Shown here one piece after another: positions 7,031-14,165 of a stretch of 15,828 nucleotides of DNA. Every line of letters starts with the position of its first letter. Position 1 is the stretch's first letter. This DNA is from JAGNGI01 sp035448825 (GTDB taxonomy: Bacteria > Fidelibacterota > UBA2242), in assembly GCA_035448825.1 (NCBI GenBank), contig DAOTJS010000029.1, positions 1 to 15,828 on the forward strand, given 5' to 3'. The notes below the pieces were generated by a model. That model was not told the DNA's origin. It ran no database searches and was given only the letters and a program-made list of their open reading frames with translations. Both the position numbers and the translations under genes were made by a program.

Positions 7031-7561
7031 CTATTCCGAGGTACTCTTTTTCATTTTCCTCTTACTTTGGCGCCAGTCGAGGATTGATTTAATAATCGTG
7101 ATAGGTAACATAATGTAAATAATGGCGTTGATGTATTGATCACAGAGATTGCTCGGCCAGGGGAAAGGATGAAAGAGAAAAAAGTCAGTGGCGTGACCTT
7201 TAATCAAAACTTCGAGGACGTTGCCCGCCGCGCCTATTATCAGACTTAGAATAATTGAAAGAATGACTATATTGCTTCTCGATTCCTTTTCCTTAATTAA
7301 ACTCCGTGACAATGAAAAGCATAAAAACGCGACCAGGGCGATCCCGAAAATCGCCCAGATTTTTTGATTAGCAATATTTCCGAATATGAAATGGTAGCCG
7401 GTATTGTAAGTGAGAAACCATGATAAAAACGGCAAAGCAGTATCAACCCTTTCCTGGAAAGGCAATTGGGTATTGGCGATACTTTTGGTCAGGAAATCTA
7501 TTCCAAGTAAGATGGTGCCAACCAAATAAGCGATAAACAGTGATTTACGGTAGGATTTCAT
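7031..7561 (-). CDS. lspA: Lipoprotein signal peptidase (signal peptidase II)
   Basis: A 176-residue inner-membrane aspartyl protease that cleaves the signal peptide of prolipoproteins after lipidation of the conserved cysteine. Four hydrophobic segments are visible at about 8-24, 67-85, 97-112 and 143-159. Family landmarks are DFLTK at 22-26, NTG at 53-55, GAAGN at 110-114, TDFF at 125-128 and NLCD at 138-141; Asp126 and Asp141 are the expected catalytic pair. It is a divergent copy: the usual GNLxDR is GNVLEV, and the usual FNxAD is SNLCD. I start it at the ATG at 7561 because GGGAG lies eight bases upstream, although the frame stays open to a TTG at 7576. It lies 40 bases downstream of the UPF0316 gene and is probably cotranscribed with it. 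Its likely clients in this window are the two lipoprotein candidates. Confidence 0.88.
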   Translation of the reverse strand: MKSYRKSLFIAYLVGTILLGIDFLTKSIANTQLPFQERVDTALPFLSWFLTYNTGYHFIFGNIANQKIWAIFGIALVAFLCFSLSRSLIKEKESRSNIVILSIILSLIIGAAGNVLEVLIKGHATDFFLFHPFPWPSNLCDQYINAIIYIMLPITIIKSILDWRQSKRKMKKSTSE

Positions 7562-7601
7562 TGATAACACTCCCAAAAATTTTAGGCGGAGTCGCTAATT
7601 A

Positions 7602-8186
7602 TCATTTATTTTTATTCCAATGTTGCCATCTAAAAATTTGATTGCTTTCCGGAAAGAACCCAGCTTTTACCGAGCGAATATCGTCCACCGAAATAAAAAT
7701 TTCCGGAATAATTTCGCTGGCAATCCGTAAAACATCTTTGACTTTTTTGCGCTGAACGACAACATATACTATGTAAACTGGGCCTTTAGCACCTGAGGCA
7801 TTAATAACAGTTGCCCCATAACCGGCATCTCGCAGAGTCATAGTCAAAACATCGACCATTTCGGTACTGATTAGACGAATGGTCTGCAAGCCGAAGGCTA
7901 ATTTTTCCTCAATCGAAACGCCAATGAAAGTGCCGGAAGCGAAACCAAGGCCGTAAGCTAGAAAGCTAGCGACGTTATTCAAACCTTGTTGCATAACCTG
8001 TGAAATGGCTAATAGCCAGATTGAGATTTCAAAAAAGCCGATAAATGAAGCCGCTAATTTATTGCCTTTAGAGACCAGAATAATCCTAACTGTTCCGATC
8101 GAGACATCGGTAATCCGTGCAAAAAAAATAAATAATGGAATAAATAAATATTGGTAAATGCTAGAATCCATAAAGCTAGTCGCCAT
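7602..8186 (-). CDS. UPF0316 membrane protein (DUF5698 plus DUF2179)
   Basis: A 194-residue protein of the YebE/UPF0316 family, whose function is not established. The N-terminal half holds three membrane segments at roughly 12-32, 44-64 and 68-88, with the family stretch DVSIGTVRIILVSKGNKLAA between the first two. Residues about 105-170 form a soluble DUF2179 domain (STEMVDVLTMTLRDAGYGAT), a fold also found at the C-terminus of YitT-type proteins. The ATG at 8186 is preferred; AGGA lies 12 bases upstream, rather far, and Met6 is a possible alternative start. It precedes lspA by 40 bases, suggesting a two-gene transcript. Nothing in the sequence links the two functionally beyond membrane location. 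Confidence 0.85.
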   Translation of the reverse strand: MATSFMDSSIYQYLFIPLFIFFARITDVSIGTVRIILVSKGNKLAASFIGFFEISIWLLAISQVMQQGLNNVASFLAYGLGFASGTFIGVSIEEKLAFGLQTIRLISTEMVDVLTMTLRDAGYGATVINASGAKGPVYIVYVVVQRKKVKDVLRIASEIIPEIFISVDDIRSVKAGFFPESNQIFRWQHWNKNK

Positions 8187-8687
8187 GATAAAAATAATCC
8201 TGAGTTAAATTCGACATTTAGGGAAATAATTCAAAGTATCCACTTAATTACATTGATATTTCGGTAGACTCGTTTACTTTTAATACAAAAATCGTTTCTT
8301 AAATTGGCTGAAAACTTATTGCGTTTCTGATAAGGATTATGAAAAGGTATCGGCGAATTAACGATCTGGTGCATAGTCATTCGTTTTTCAACTGTTTATC
8401 AATTAGCTTTCGCTTAGTTTTCTTGCCGGTAAAATCAGCGATGAAAACCAGTAGAAAATTAATACATATATAGTTAATTCAAAAGTTATTCCGAATAAGA
8501 ATCAACCGGTAATCAGCTTGATGAATTCCTGGTTGGGCTTACTCGCAACAAATCAGGTTATTTAGCTGTTAAATCCAGATAATCAATTGACTATTGAGAA
8601 AATTCGGTAAAGATCAAGATGATGAAATAATGCAGATTTGTATATTTTAATTTGGAATTGGCATTGAAATTCGGCATATTTTCCGCC
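8187..8687. other. Intergenic region between divergent genes, no supported gene
   Basis: About 500 bases separating the minus-strand UPF0316 gene from the plus-strand TPR gene. It must hold promoters for both, but neither is clear. TATATT at 8641-8646 is a possible -10 for the TPR gene. Two imperfect copies of CCGGTAA..TCAGC..GATGAA occur at 8426-8445 and 8506-8525. A 44-codon frame at 8339-8473 has no family resemblance. Confidence 0.6.
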
Positions 8688-9983
8688 GTGAGAAAATATG
8701 TATTTAGTTTACTTTTACTTTCACTCGTAGGACTTGCCTTTTCGGCTTCGGACGATTTTGCGAAACTTCCTGACGGCTTACAATATCGGCAGGTTAAGAA
8801 GAATATCCGCCCTGAGGCACGGCCAATGTTCAAAGCGGCTGAAAAGTATTATGATAAAATGAAATATTCTCAGGCTGATCAATCCTACCTCGAAGCAATC
8901 CAGCGCGGTGAGGGATTCTATGGCAGTTGGGGACGGGCTTGCGTTGCTCGCCAGGATAAAAGAATCTCAGATGCCGAAAAATTCTATGCCACGGCTTTTA
9001 GTCTCAATGATTCTTTAGAAAGCTTTTTATACGACTATGCCGTTTTTTTGCAACTTAACGGTCAGGAATGGGGTAAAATTGAAAAAGTTTGCACCAGACT
9101 CTATACCGTGACAAAAGATGACGAAGCTTTGTCCATTCTGGTCGAAACGGCTGCTCGTTTAAAACAACAGTCAGCTGCTTTGAAAAGTCTGGCGGAAATT
9201 GCCAGACGCTATCCTTTACGATCTAATGCTCAGGTGTATTACGCCTCGATGTTATATGACTGCGGACAAAAAGCCGAAGCTGCGGAAGTCGCCCGCAACG
9301 CCATCCAGATTTCGTATGATCCTTTTCAGCTTAAACTAATAGTTTCGATTTTAGCTCAGGAAGGCTATTTCGTCGAATGTGCCAAAGCCTGCCAAAAAAT
9401 GTCTCAAATAGCACCACGTTCAGCGCCGACATTGGAAGCCTGGGGATTTCTCGAATTACAGCAGGGACATTATAAAAATGCGGCTACTTATTATAAAAAA
9501 GCGCTCAACCGCGATTACCGAATTCCTACGCTCCTATCATTAGCCCGAATATACGCTTTCTACCTTAACGAACCGGAAAGGGCACTTCATTATGCGAAAG
9601 CAATCACGAATCTGGATCGCGACAATTGCGATGCGCTTTATATAATGGCAGAGGTCAAACGAAGAACCGGAGATATCAATGGAGCCTTGAAGTATTCAGC
9701 GCGTTTAATAGATCTTCAGCCGGAACATCCTCAGACCTATTATTATCATGGGAAGCTGTTATTTCAAAACAAAGATTATAAGAAGGCTGTCCAATATTTA
9801 GAGAAGGCTGTTCAATATAATCCAGATATTAAGCGCTACCGTCTGGTTTTAGCCAAAGCCTATGCCGGAGCCGGTATGCCCCAAAAAGCCCGCGCGACTT
9901 ACGCTAATTACTTGAATGAACCACTAAAGGACTTATGGCAGGAAGAAAATATGCTCAAAGGAACTCCTCCGCCACCGCGTTGA
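8688..9983 (+). CDS. Exported tetratricopeptide-repeat (TPR) protein
   Basis: From the GTG at 8688 the protein has 431 residues and begins with a textbook signal peptide (MRKYVFSLLLLSLVGLAFSA, cleavage before SDD). In-frame TTG codons at 8652, 8658 and 8664 would add 12, 10 or 8 residues; the TTG at 8664 has GGA at a fitting distance, so the start is uncertain. The mature part is built of 34-residue helical repeats. The clearest are the C-terminal ones, with the TPR pattern in GHYKNAATYYKKALNRDY, GDINGALKYSARLIDLQPEH and KDYKKAVQYLEKAVQYNPD. It ends in a short PPPPR tail. TPR arrays are protein-binding scaffolds, so a periplasmic or envelope-assembly partner is likely, but no partner can be named. 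Its 3' end overlaps the next gene by 49 bases, suggesting coupled expression. Confidence 0.85.
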   Translation: MRKYVFSLLLLSLVGLAFSASDDFAKLPDGLQYRQVKKNIRPEARPMFKAAEKYYDKMKYSQADQSYLEAIQRGEGFYGSWGRACVARQDKRISDAEKFYATAFSLNDSLESFLYDYAVFLQLNGQEWGKIEKVCTRLYTVTKDDEALSILVETAARLKQQSAALKSLAEIARRYPLRSNAQVYYASMLYDCGQKAEAAEVARNAIQISYDPFQLKLIVSILAQEGYFVECAKACQKMSQIAPRSAPTLEAWGFLELQQGHYKNAATYYKKALNRDYRIPTLLSLARIYAFYLNEPERALHYAKAITNLDRDNCDALYIMAEVKRRTGDINGALKYSARLIDLQPEHPQTYYYHGKLLFQNKDYKKAVQYLEKAVQYNPDIKRYRLVLAKAYAGAGMPQKARATYANYLNEPLKDLWQEENMLKGTPPPPR

Positions 9984-11548
9984 AATCGAGTTTCTTAACC
10001 ATTCTGATTTTTCTAATCAGCATAAATAGTTGTTCCAATAGCTACCGATATCAGGTACCGGATCTAATCCTTCCTGATTATGAAGGTATCCGGCAAATGT
10101 ATTGGAAAGTTTGGCAAATTATGGAACAAAATATAAAGCACGGCACCCGTGAAAATGACTTCAGCTACCGCTATGTCAATTGTGAAGATGAACTATTAAT
10201 TCATCAAAGTCCAACAATCATGGTGGCACTTTTTGGCGTGTATGGCAGTTCTCATTTTCCGGTAATGAAATCGCTAGATAATTTCTATCGCGGTCAGCGC
10301 TCGGATGGATTTATTTCGCGGGTATATAATTCTATGACTGGTGAATATCTACACGCTCCCAGTGCCATAGAACCGATGATCAATCCGCCGCTTTTTACCT
10401 GGCCAGAATTGAAATATTATTACCTGACCGGTGATCAAAGTCGGTTGAAAAAGTATTTTAGGACATGGGAAAAATATTTCGAATGGTTGGATAATTTCTG
10501 TCAGGCTAAGGGCGAAGTGACCGGGCTATATTATAACAGTCAGAATGGTTCATTGATGATCAATTCCCCGCGGAGCAATAATGATTTTGGGGGATGGACG
10601 GATATGTCCTGCCAGATGGCACTTTTTGCCGAGCAATTAGCCGAAATTGCCGAAATTATCGGCGAAGATGTCAAGGTAACTTATTATCAAAATCGCTATC
10701 AGGAAATTGCCGGGATTATCCGACAGAAATTATGGCATAGCGACGATGGATTTTATTATGATTTGACCAGTGATGGTCAGCCCATTAGAATAAAAACGAC
10801 TGCCGGGTTTTGGTCACTAATTGCCGGCATTCCAGCCGTCGAAGAAGCTCCTGAATTAATTTATCATTTGAAAAATAATGATGAATTCGCCCGACGGCAT
10901 CTCTTTCCATCATTAGCTGCCGATGAAGACGGTTTCAAACCTAACGGCGCCTACTGGCGAGGTGGCGTCTGGGGTAGTGAAAATTATATGATTGTCGAGG
11001 GATTGAAAAAGTATGGCGAATACGAATTCGCAGCTACTACGGCCTGGAATCATATCACAAATATGGAAAAAATATTCTCTGGCTACTTCCCTGATACAAG
11101 TTTGATAGATGAAAAATATCGCCCGAGCTGCAACGCCACGGTCTGGGAACTATATTCCCCGGAAAATGATCAGCCCGGAACACGCTGGGATACTTATAAT
11201 CTCTGTCGTCCGAATTATATTCCGACTTCCGGATTTGGGCCGGTCGCAATGCTAATCGAAGATGTGCTGGGATTTACCGTAAATGGACCGGACGATCGTC
11301 TGACGTGGCGTTTGTGGCTGTTAAATAAACATGGCATTCGCAATTTGAAATTTGGAAATAATCTGGTTACGCTCTGGTGTGAGAAACGTGAGACGAAAGA
11401 ATCTCCGGTAAATATTAAAGGCTTAACCAGTTCACCATTTCTTCTGACGATAATTCTCGAGCAAGATACTGTCCTCATTAAACAACCGCGTGGCCGAATA
11501 AACATCAGCCTCAAAATGGAAGATTTTAAGAAAATTAACGATGAATAA
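9935..11548 (+). CDS. Lipoprotein (alpha/alpha)6 glycoside hydrolase, GH37/GH63/MGH1-like
   Basis: A 537-residue exported glycosidase related to trehalases (GH37) and the GH63/mannosylglycerate-hydrolase group. Residues 17-33 are hydrophobic and end in INSC, a fair lipobox with Cys33. The catalytic barrel shows PPLFTWPELKYYYLTGD, GGWTDMSCQ with Asp223, YWRGGVWGSENYMIVEGLKKYG, and ATVWELYSPE with Glu405. By analogy with trehalase and GH63 enzymes, Asp223 is the candidate general acid and Glu405 the candidate base. Aromatic-rich helices between them fit this fold. The ATG at 9935 has AAAGGA three bases upstream and overlaps the TPR gene by 49 bases. A TTG at 9980 overlapping its stop codon would give a shorter, equally good lipoprotein signal. 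The substrate, an alpha-linked di- or oligosaccharide or a compatible solute, cannot be read from sequence. Confidence 0.8.
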   Translation: MAGRKYAQRNSSATALKSSFLTILIFLISINSCSNSYRYQVPDLILPDYEGIRQMYWKVWQIMEQNIKHGTRENDFSYRYVNCEDELLIHQSPTIMVALFGVYGSSHFPVMKSLDNFYRGQRSDGFISRVYNSMTGEYLHAPSAIEPMINPPLFTWPELKYYYLTGDQSRLKKYFRTWEKYFEWLDNFCQAKGEVTGLYYNSQNGSLMINSPRSNNDFGGWTDMSCQMALFAEQLAEIAEIIGEDVKVTYYQNRYQEIAGIIRQKLWHSDDGFYYDLTSDGQPIRIKTTAGFWSLIAGIPAVEEAPELIYHLKNNDEFARRHLFPSLAADEDGFKPNGAYWRGGVWGSENYMIVEGLKKYGEYEFAATTAWNHITNMEKIFSGYFPDTSLIDEKYRPSCNATVWELYSPENDQPGTRWDTYNLCRPNYIPTSGFGPVAMLIEDVLGFTVNGPDDRLTWRLWLLNKHGIRNLKFGNNLVTLWCEKRETKESPVNIKGLTSSPFLLTIILEQDTVLIKQPRGRINISLKMEDFKKINDE

Positions 11549-11612
11549 ATCCCTTTTCTACAAAAATTACTGAAACGAATACGACTGGGATGAGTTGAAT
11601 GTGCCGGAACTT

Positions 11613-11636
11613 AGGTTATTAAGAACTTATAAACCT
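11613..11636. promoter_or_regulatory. 24-bp imperfect palindrome upstream of the flavin reductase gene (candidate operator)
   Basis: AGGTT-AT-TAAG-AA-CTTA-TA-AACCT has dyad symmetry in 18 of 24 positions and is centred between 11624 and 11625, 53 bases before the flavin reductase ATG. A possible -10 box, TACAAT, lies just downstream at 11644-11649, which would put the palindrome over the -35 region. This is the geometry of a repressor site, but no matching regulator is in the window. Confidence 0.35.
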
Positions 11637-11677
11637 TCACTTTTACAATAATGACCGGAAAATCAGAGGAGACTAAA

Positions 11678-12208
11678 ATGATAGTAACGATTCCGTTTGA
11701 AAAATTAATTGTCAAAACTCATGCTCTTTGGGATGAACAGAATCTAGTGCTGGCCTGCGGCGATTTCAAAGCGGGGCACTTTAATTTTATGACGGTTGGT
11801 TGGGGCAGTCTGGGAACGATGTGGTCTCGGCCATTTGCGCAAGTTGTCGTCCGGCCGACCCGTTATACTTACGAATTTATGGAAAAATACGAAACGTTTA
11901 CGCTGTGCGCTTTTGCGGCAGAATATCGGAGAGAGTTACAAATAATAGGTTCGACTTCCGGTCGCCGGACTGACAAAGTCAAAGCGAGTGGTTTGACGCC
12001 TTGTCCGGCGAGGATCGTTGCGGCGCCGGTTTTCAAGGAAGCCGAATTGCGAATCGAATGTCGCAAAATTTACTGGAGCGATATGGAGCCCGGCCATTTT
12101 CTTAAAGACGAAATCGCTAAAAATTATAATGGGCACGATTACCATCGAATCTACTTTGGCGAAATCGTCGCCATTTCCGGAACTGAGAAATATTTAGCCA
12201 AAGACTGA
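11678..12208 (+). CDS. Flavin reductase-like, FMN-binding split-barrel protein
   Basis: A 176-residue protein of the flavin reductase-like (FlaRed/DIM6-NTAB) family, which binds FMN in a dimeric split barrel and moves electrons from NAD(P)H to flavin or an oxygen- or metal-related acceptor. Typical stretches are HFNFMTVGWGSLGTMWSRPF and VVVRPTRYTYEFM, followed by FTLCAF and an STSGRRTDKV segment after the flavin-binding part. The ATG at 11678 has GAGGAG at ideal distance; an upstream in-frame ATG at 11651 lacks such a site. There is no signal peptide. It stands 129 bases after the glycosidase gene and 32 bases before a DUF486 gene, so the latter two may be cotranscribed. The electron acceptor is unknown. 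Confidence 0.87.
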   Translation: MIVTIPFEKLIVKTHALWDEQNLVLACGDFKAGHFNFMTVGWGSLGTMWSRPFAQVVVRPTRYTYEFMEKYETFTLCAFAAEYRRELQIIGSTSGRRTDKVKASGLTPCPARIVAAPVFKEAELRIECRKIYWSDMEPGHFLKDEIAKNYNGHDYHRIYFGEIVAISGTEKYLAKD

Positions 12209-12240
12209 ATTAAATGAAAAAATAGAACTGAGGTATATCA

Positions 12241-12588
12241 ATGCAATTATCAGTCGTTTTACGAACCGCCGTGATGCTGGTATTTTCGAATTTGTTTATG
12301 ACATTTGCCTGGTATGGTCATCTGCGCAACTTAAGTGACAAAGCCTGGTATGTAGCCGCTTTGGTCAGCTGGGGAATTGCGTTGTTTGAATATTTGATCC
12401 AGGTCCCCGCCAATCGTTTAGGCTTTACTCAAATGTCGTTGGCGCAATTGAAAATTTTACAAGAGGCTGTGACGCTCACCGTCTTTATTCCATTTGCTGT
12501 TTTTTATATGAGGCAACCACTGAAAGCCGACTATTTCTATGCTGGCCTCTGTATTATGGGCGCAGTGTATTTTATTTTCCGTTCGTAA
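12241..12588 (+). CDS. DUF486 (DMT-like) small membrane protein
   Basis: A 115-residue protein with four membrane segments at about 5-25, 34-52, 70-90 and 95-113, matching the DUF486 family, which resembles half of a drug/metabolite transporter. The signatures are SNLFMTFAWYGHLR near the start, LVSWGIALFEYLIQVPANR, and QLKILQEAVTLTVF, followed by a final helix with YFYAGLCIMGAVYFIF. The ATG has GAGG eight bases upstream. It is probably the last gene of the flavin reductase transcript, because a hairpin followed by six T residues spans its stop codon. Family transport activity is not established, so I give no substrate. Confidence 0.88.
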   Translation: MQLSVVLRTAVMLVFSNLFMTFAWYGHLRNLSDKAWYVAALVSWGIALFEYLIQVPANRLGFTQMSLAQLKILQEAVTLTVFIPFAVFYMRQPLKADYFYAGLCIMGAVYFIFRS

Positions 12589-12616
12589 ATGAAAGAGATT
12601 TTAATCGAACTTTTTT
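12581..12616 (+). terminator. Probable intrinsic terminator after DUF486 gene
   Basis: GTTCGTAAA (12581-12589) can pair with TTTA and CGAAC (12600-12603 and 12606-12610), giving a 9-bp stem with a two-base bulge, followed directly by TTTTTT at 12611-12616. It overlaps the stop codon of the DUF486 gene. It would separate that unit from the fumarase genes. Confidence 0.45.
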
Positions 12617-12730
12617 AAACCATAACTTGGATTTATGCTGGATATTATTTACGTTTTACTCGATGAATAAATTACTTATGGTTAGCGATTTGGATATTAT
12701 TTTGAACTGCCGGTCAGGCGGAAAAATGCC

Positions 12731-13579
12731 ATGAAAACTATTGATATTGCTCAAATAATTCCGGTGGTGAAAAAGTTGTGCATTGATGCCAATTATTATG
12801 TCGCCGCCGATGTGTTGGCGAAAGCCCAGGCGTCGCTGGAAAGTGAGAAATCGCCGATCGGTCGGGAAATTTTACAGATATTAATGCAAAATTACGAACT
12901 GGCGGCGCAATGGCAGATGCCGCTTTGTCAGGACACCGGCGTAGCTGTAGTGTTTGTGGAGCTTGGTCAGGATGTTCACCTGATTGGTGGCGATTTCGAG
13001 CAGGCGATTAATGAAGGGGTACGGCAGGGATATGCAGAAGGTTATTTGCGCAAGGCGATGGTTAATGATCCGGTTGTTAAGCGGAAAAATACAGGGGATA
13101 ACACGCCGGCAATTATTTATACTGAAATTGTACCCGGTTCTTCTTTGAAAATTACCGTTGCTCCCAAAGGCGGTGGCTCCGAAAATATGTCTGAAGTGCG
13201 AATGATGAATGTTTCCGACGGTCTGGAAAGGATCAAGGATTATGTTGTGGACTGTGTGCGTCGTGCCGGAGGGCGGCCTTGTCCGCCGGTCATCGTCGGA
13301 GTTGGATTGGGCGGCAATTTTGAGCAGTCGGCTCTATTGGCTAAAAAAGCTCTATTACGTCCTCTAACCGAAAAAAATCCCGAACCATTTTGGGCTGATG
13401 TCGAGCAGGAATTGGTGGAAAGGATCAACCGGTTGGGTATTGGGCCACAAGGATTGGGCGGCAGTACGACTACCTGGGCAGTCAGTATCCTTTATAAACC
13501 CTGTCATATAGCTTCTATGCCAGTGGCTGTCAATCTCGATTGCCACTGCCATCGTCATGAAACCGCGGTAATTGAGTAG
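12731..13579 (+). CDS. Class I fumarate hydratase, alpha subunit (two-subunit type)
   Basis: A 282-residue [4Fe-4S] hydro-lyase subunit that with the beta subunit would interconvert fumarate and malate. Cluster ligands are visible with class I spacing: Cys66 in LCQDTG, Cys184 in GRPCPP and Cys271 in NLDCHCH. Other landmarks are DPVVKRKNTGDNTPAIIYTE, APKGGGSENMSE, and VGVGLGGNFEQSALLAKKAL. L-tartrate dehydratase (TtdA) has the same architecture. Fumarase is preferred because a malic enzyme gene follows the two subunits. The ATG at 12731 is in a G-rich context (GGCGGA upstream). The preceding 114 bases hold a possible -10 TATTAT at 12695-12700 but no clear -35. The exposed cluster makes such enzymes oxygen-sensitive, which fits an anaerobic host. 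Confidence 0.9.
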   Translation: MKTIDIAQIIPVVKKLCIDANYYVAADVLAKAQASLESEKSPIGREILQILMQNYELAAQWQMPLCQDTGVAVVFVELGQDVHLIGGDFEQAINEGVRQGYAEGYLRKAMVNDPVVKRKNTGDNTPAIIYTEIVPGSSLKITVAPKGGGSENMSEVRMMNVSDGLERIKDYVVDCVRRAGGRPCPPVIVGVGLGGNFEQSALLAKKALLRPLTEKNPEPFWADVEQELVERINRLGIGPQGLGGSTTTWAVSILYKPCHIASMPVAVNLDCHCHRHETAVIE

Positions 13580-13586
13580 ATTCAAT

Positions 13587-14144
13587 ATGTCAGAGATTTA
13601 TCGTTTGACTACACCACTTCAAAACTCAGATTTGATAAGTCTGCAAATTGGCGATAAAGTTTTACTTTCGGGGAAAATTTATACAGCCCGGGATGCTGCT
13701 CATCAGAAATTGATAAAACTTTTGGAAATCGGTCAATCTCTGCCATTTGATATCAAGGGAGCTGTAATCTACTATGCTGGTCCGGCGCCGGCTCGCCCCG
13801 GCCATCCGATTGGTTCAGTCGGCCCAACCAGTTCATATCGAATGGATAAATTCACTCCGCCTTTGCTGGCGGCCGGAATGAAAGCTATGATCGGTAAAGG
13901 CGAACGCGGTCAAAGTGTGATTGATGCGCTTATTCGCTACCAGTCGGTTTACTTCGCCGCTGTTGGTGGAGCGGCTGTCGTAGCGGCACAAGCAGTAAAA
14001 GCAGCTCGCATTGTTGCTTTTGAGGAACTTGGGCCGGAAGCGATTTACGAATTGGCGGTAGTTGATTTTCCAGTTTTTGTGGCTGTTGATGTAAACGGCA
14101 ATGATCTTTTCCGCGTTGGAGTTGCTCGTTACCGTCAGGAATAA
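13587..14144 (+). CDS. Class I fumarate hydratase, beta subunit (two-subunit type)
   Basis: A 185-residue swivel-domain subunit matching the C-terminal part of single-chain class I fumarases and TtdB. Typical stretches are GKIYTARDAAHQKLIKLL, GAVIYYAGPAPARPGHPIGS, then GPTSSYRMDKFTPPLL and MIGKGERG, which carry residues of the active site shared with the alpha subunit. I start at the ATG at 13587, seven bases after the alpha stop, where GAG lies about ten bases upstream. The frame stays open to a TTG at 13572, which would overlap the alpha gene by eight bases. Tight spacing and stoichiometry call for cotranscription with alpha. Malic enzyme follows 21 bases later. Confidence 0.9.
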   Translation: MSEIYRLTTPLQNSDLISLQIGDKVLLSGKIYTARDAAHQKLIKLLEIGQSLPFDIKGAVIYYAGPAPARPGHPIGSVGPTSSYRMDKFTPPLLAAGMKAMIGKGERGQSVIDALIRYQSVYFAAVGGAAVVAAQAVKAARIVAFEELGPEAIYELAVVDFPVFVAVDVNGNDLFRVGVARYRQE

Positions 14145-14165
14145 TTTTTAAGGGAGACAATATTT

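Noticed and set aside
6921..7118. 65-codon plus-strand frame in the spacer and lspA end
   Set aside because: Antisense to the lspA end, low-complexity start, no family resemblance.
7186..7192. GCCACTG on the minus strand, identical to the core of a cobalamin riboswitch B12 box
   Set aside because: It lies inside lspA and encodes the conserved HATDFF segment with the catalytic Asp, on the sense strand and far from the proposed operon start. No other riboswitch elements surround it.
8339..8473. 44-codon frame beginning MKRYRRINDL
   Set aside because: AAGGA is only two bases from the ATG, the protein resembles nothing known to me, and composition is like the surrounding spacer.
12731..14144. 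L-tartrate dehydratase as the identity of the two-subunit hydro-lyase
   Set aside because: It cannot be excluded from motifs, but the adjacent malic enzyme and lack of tartrate transport or regulator genes make fumarase the simpler reading.
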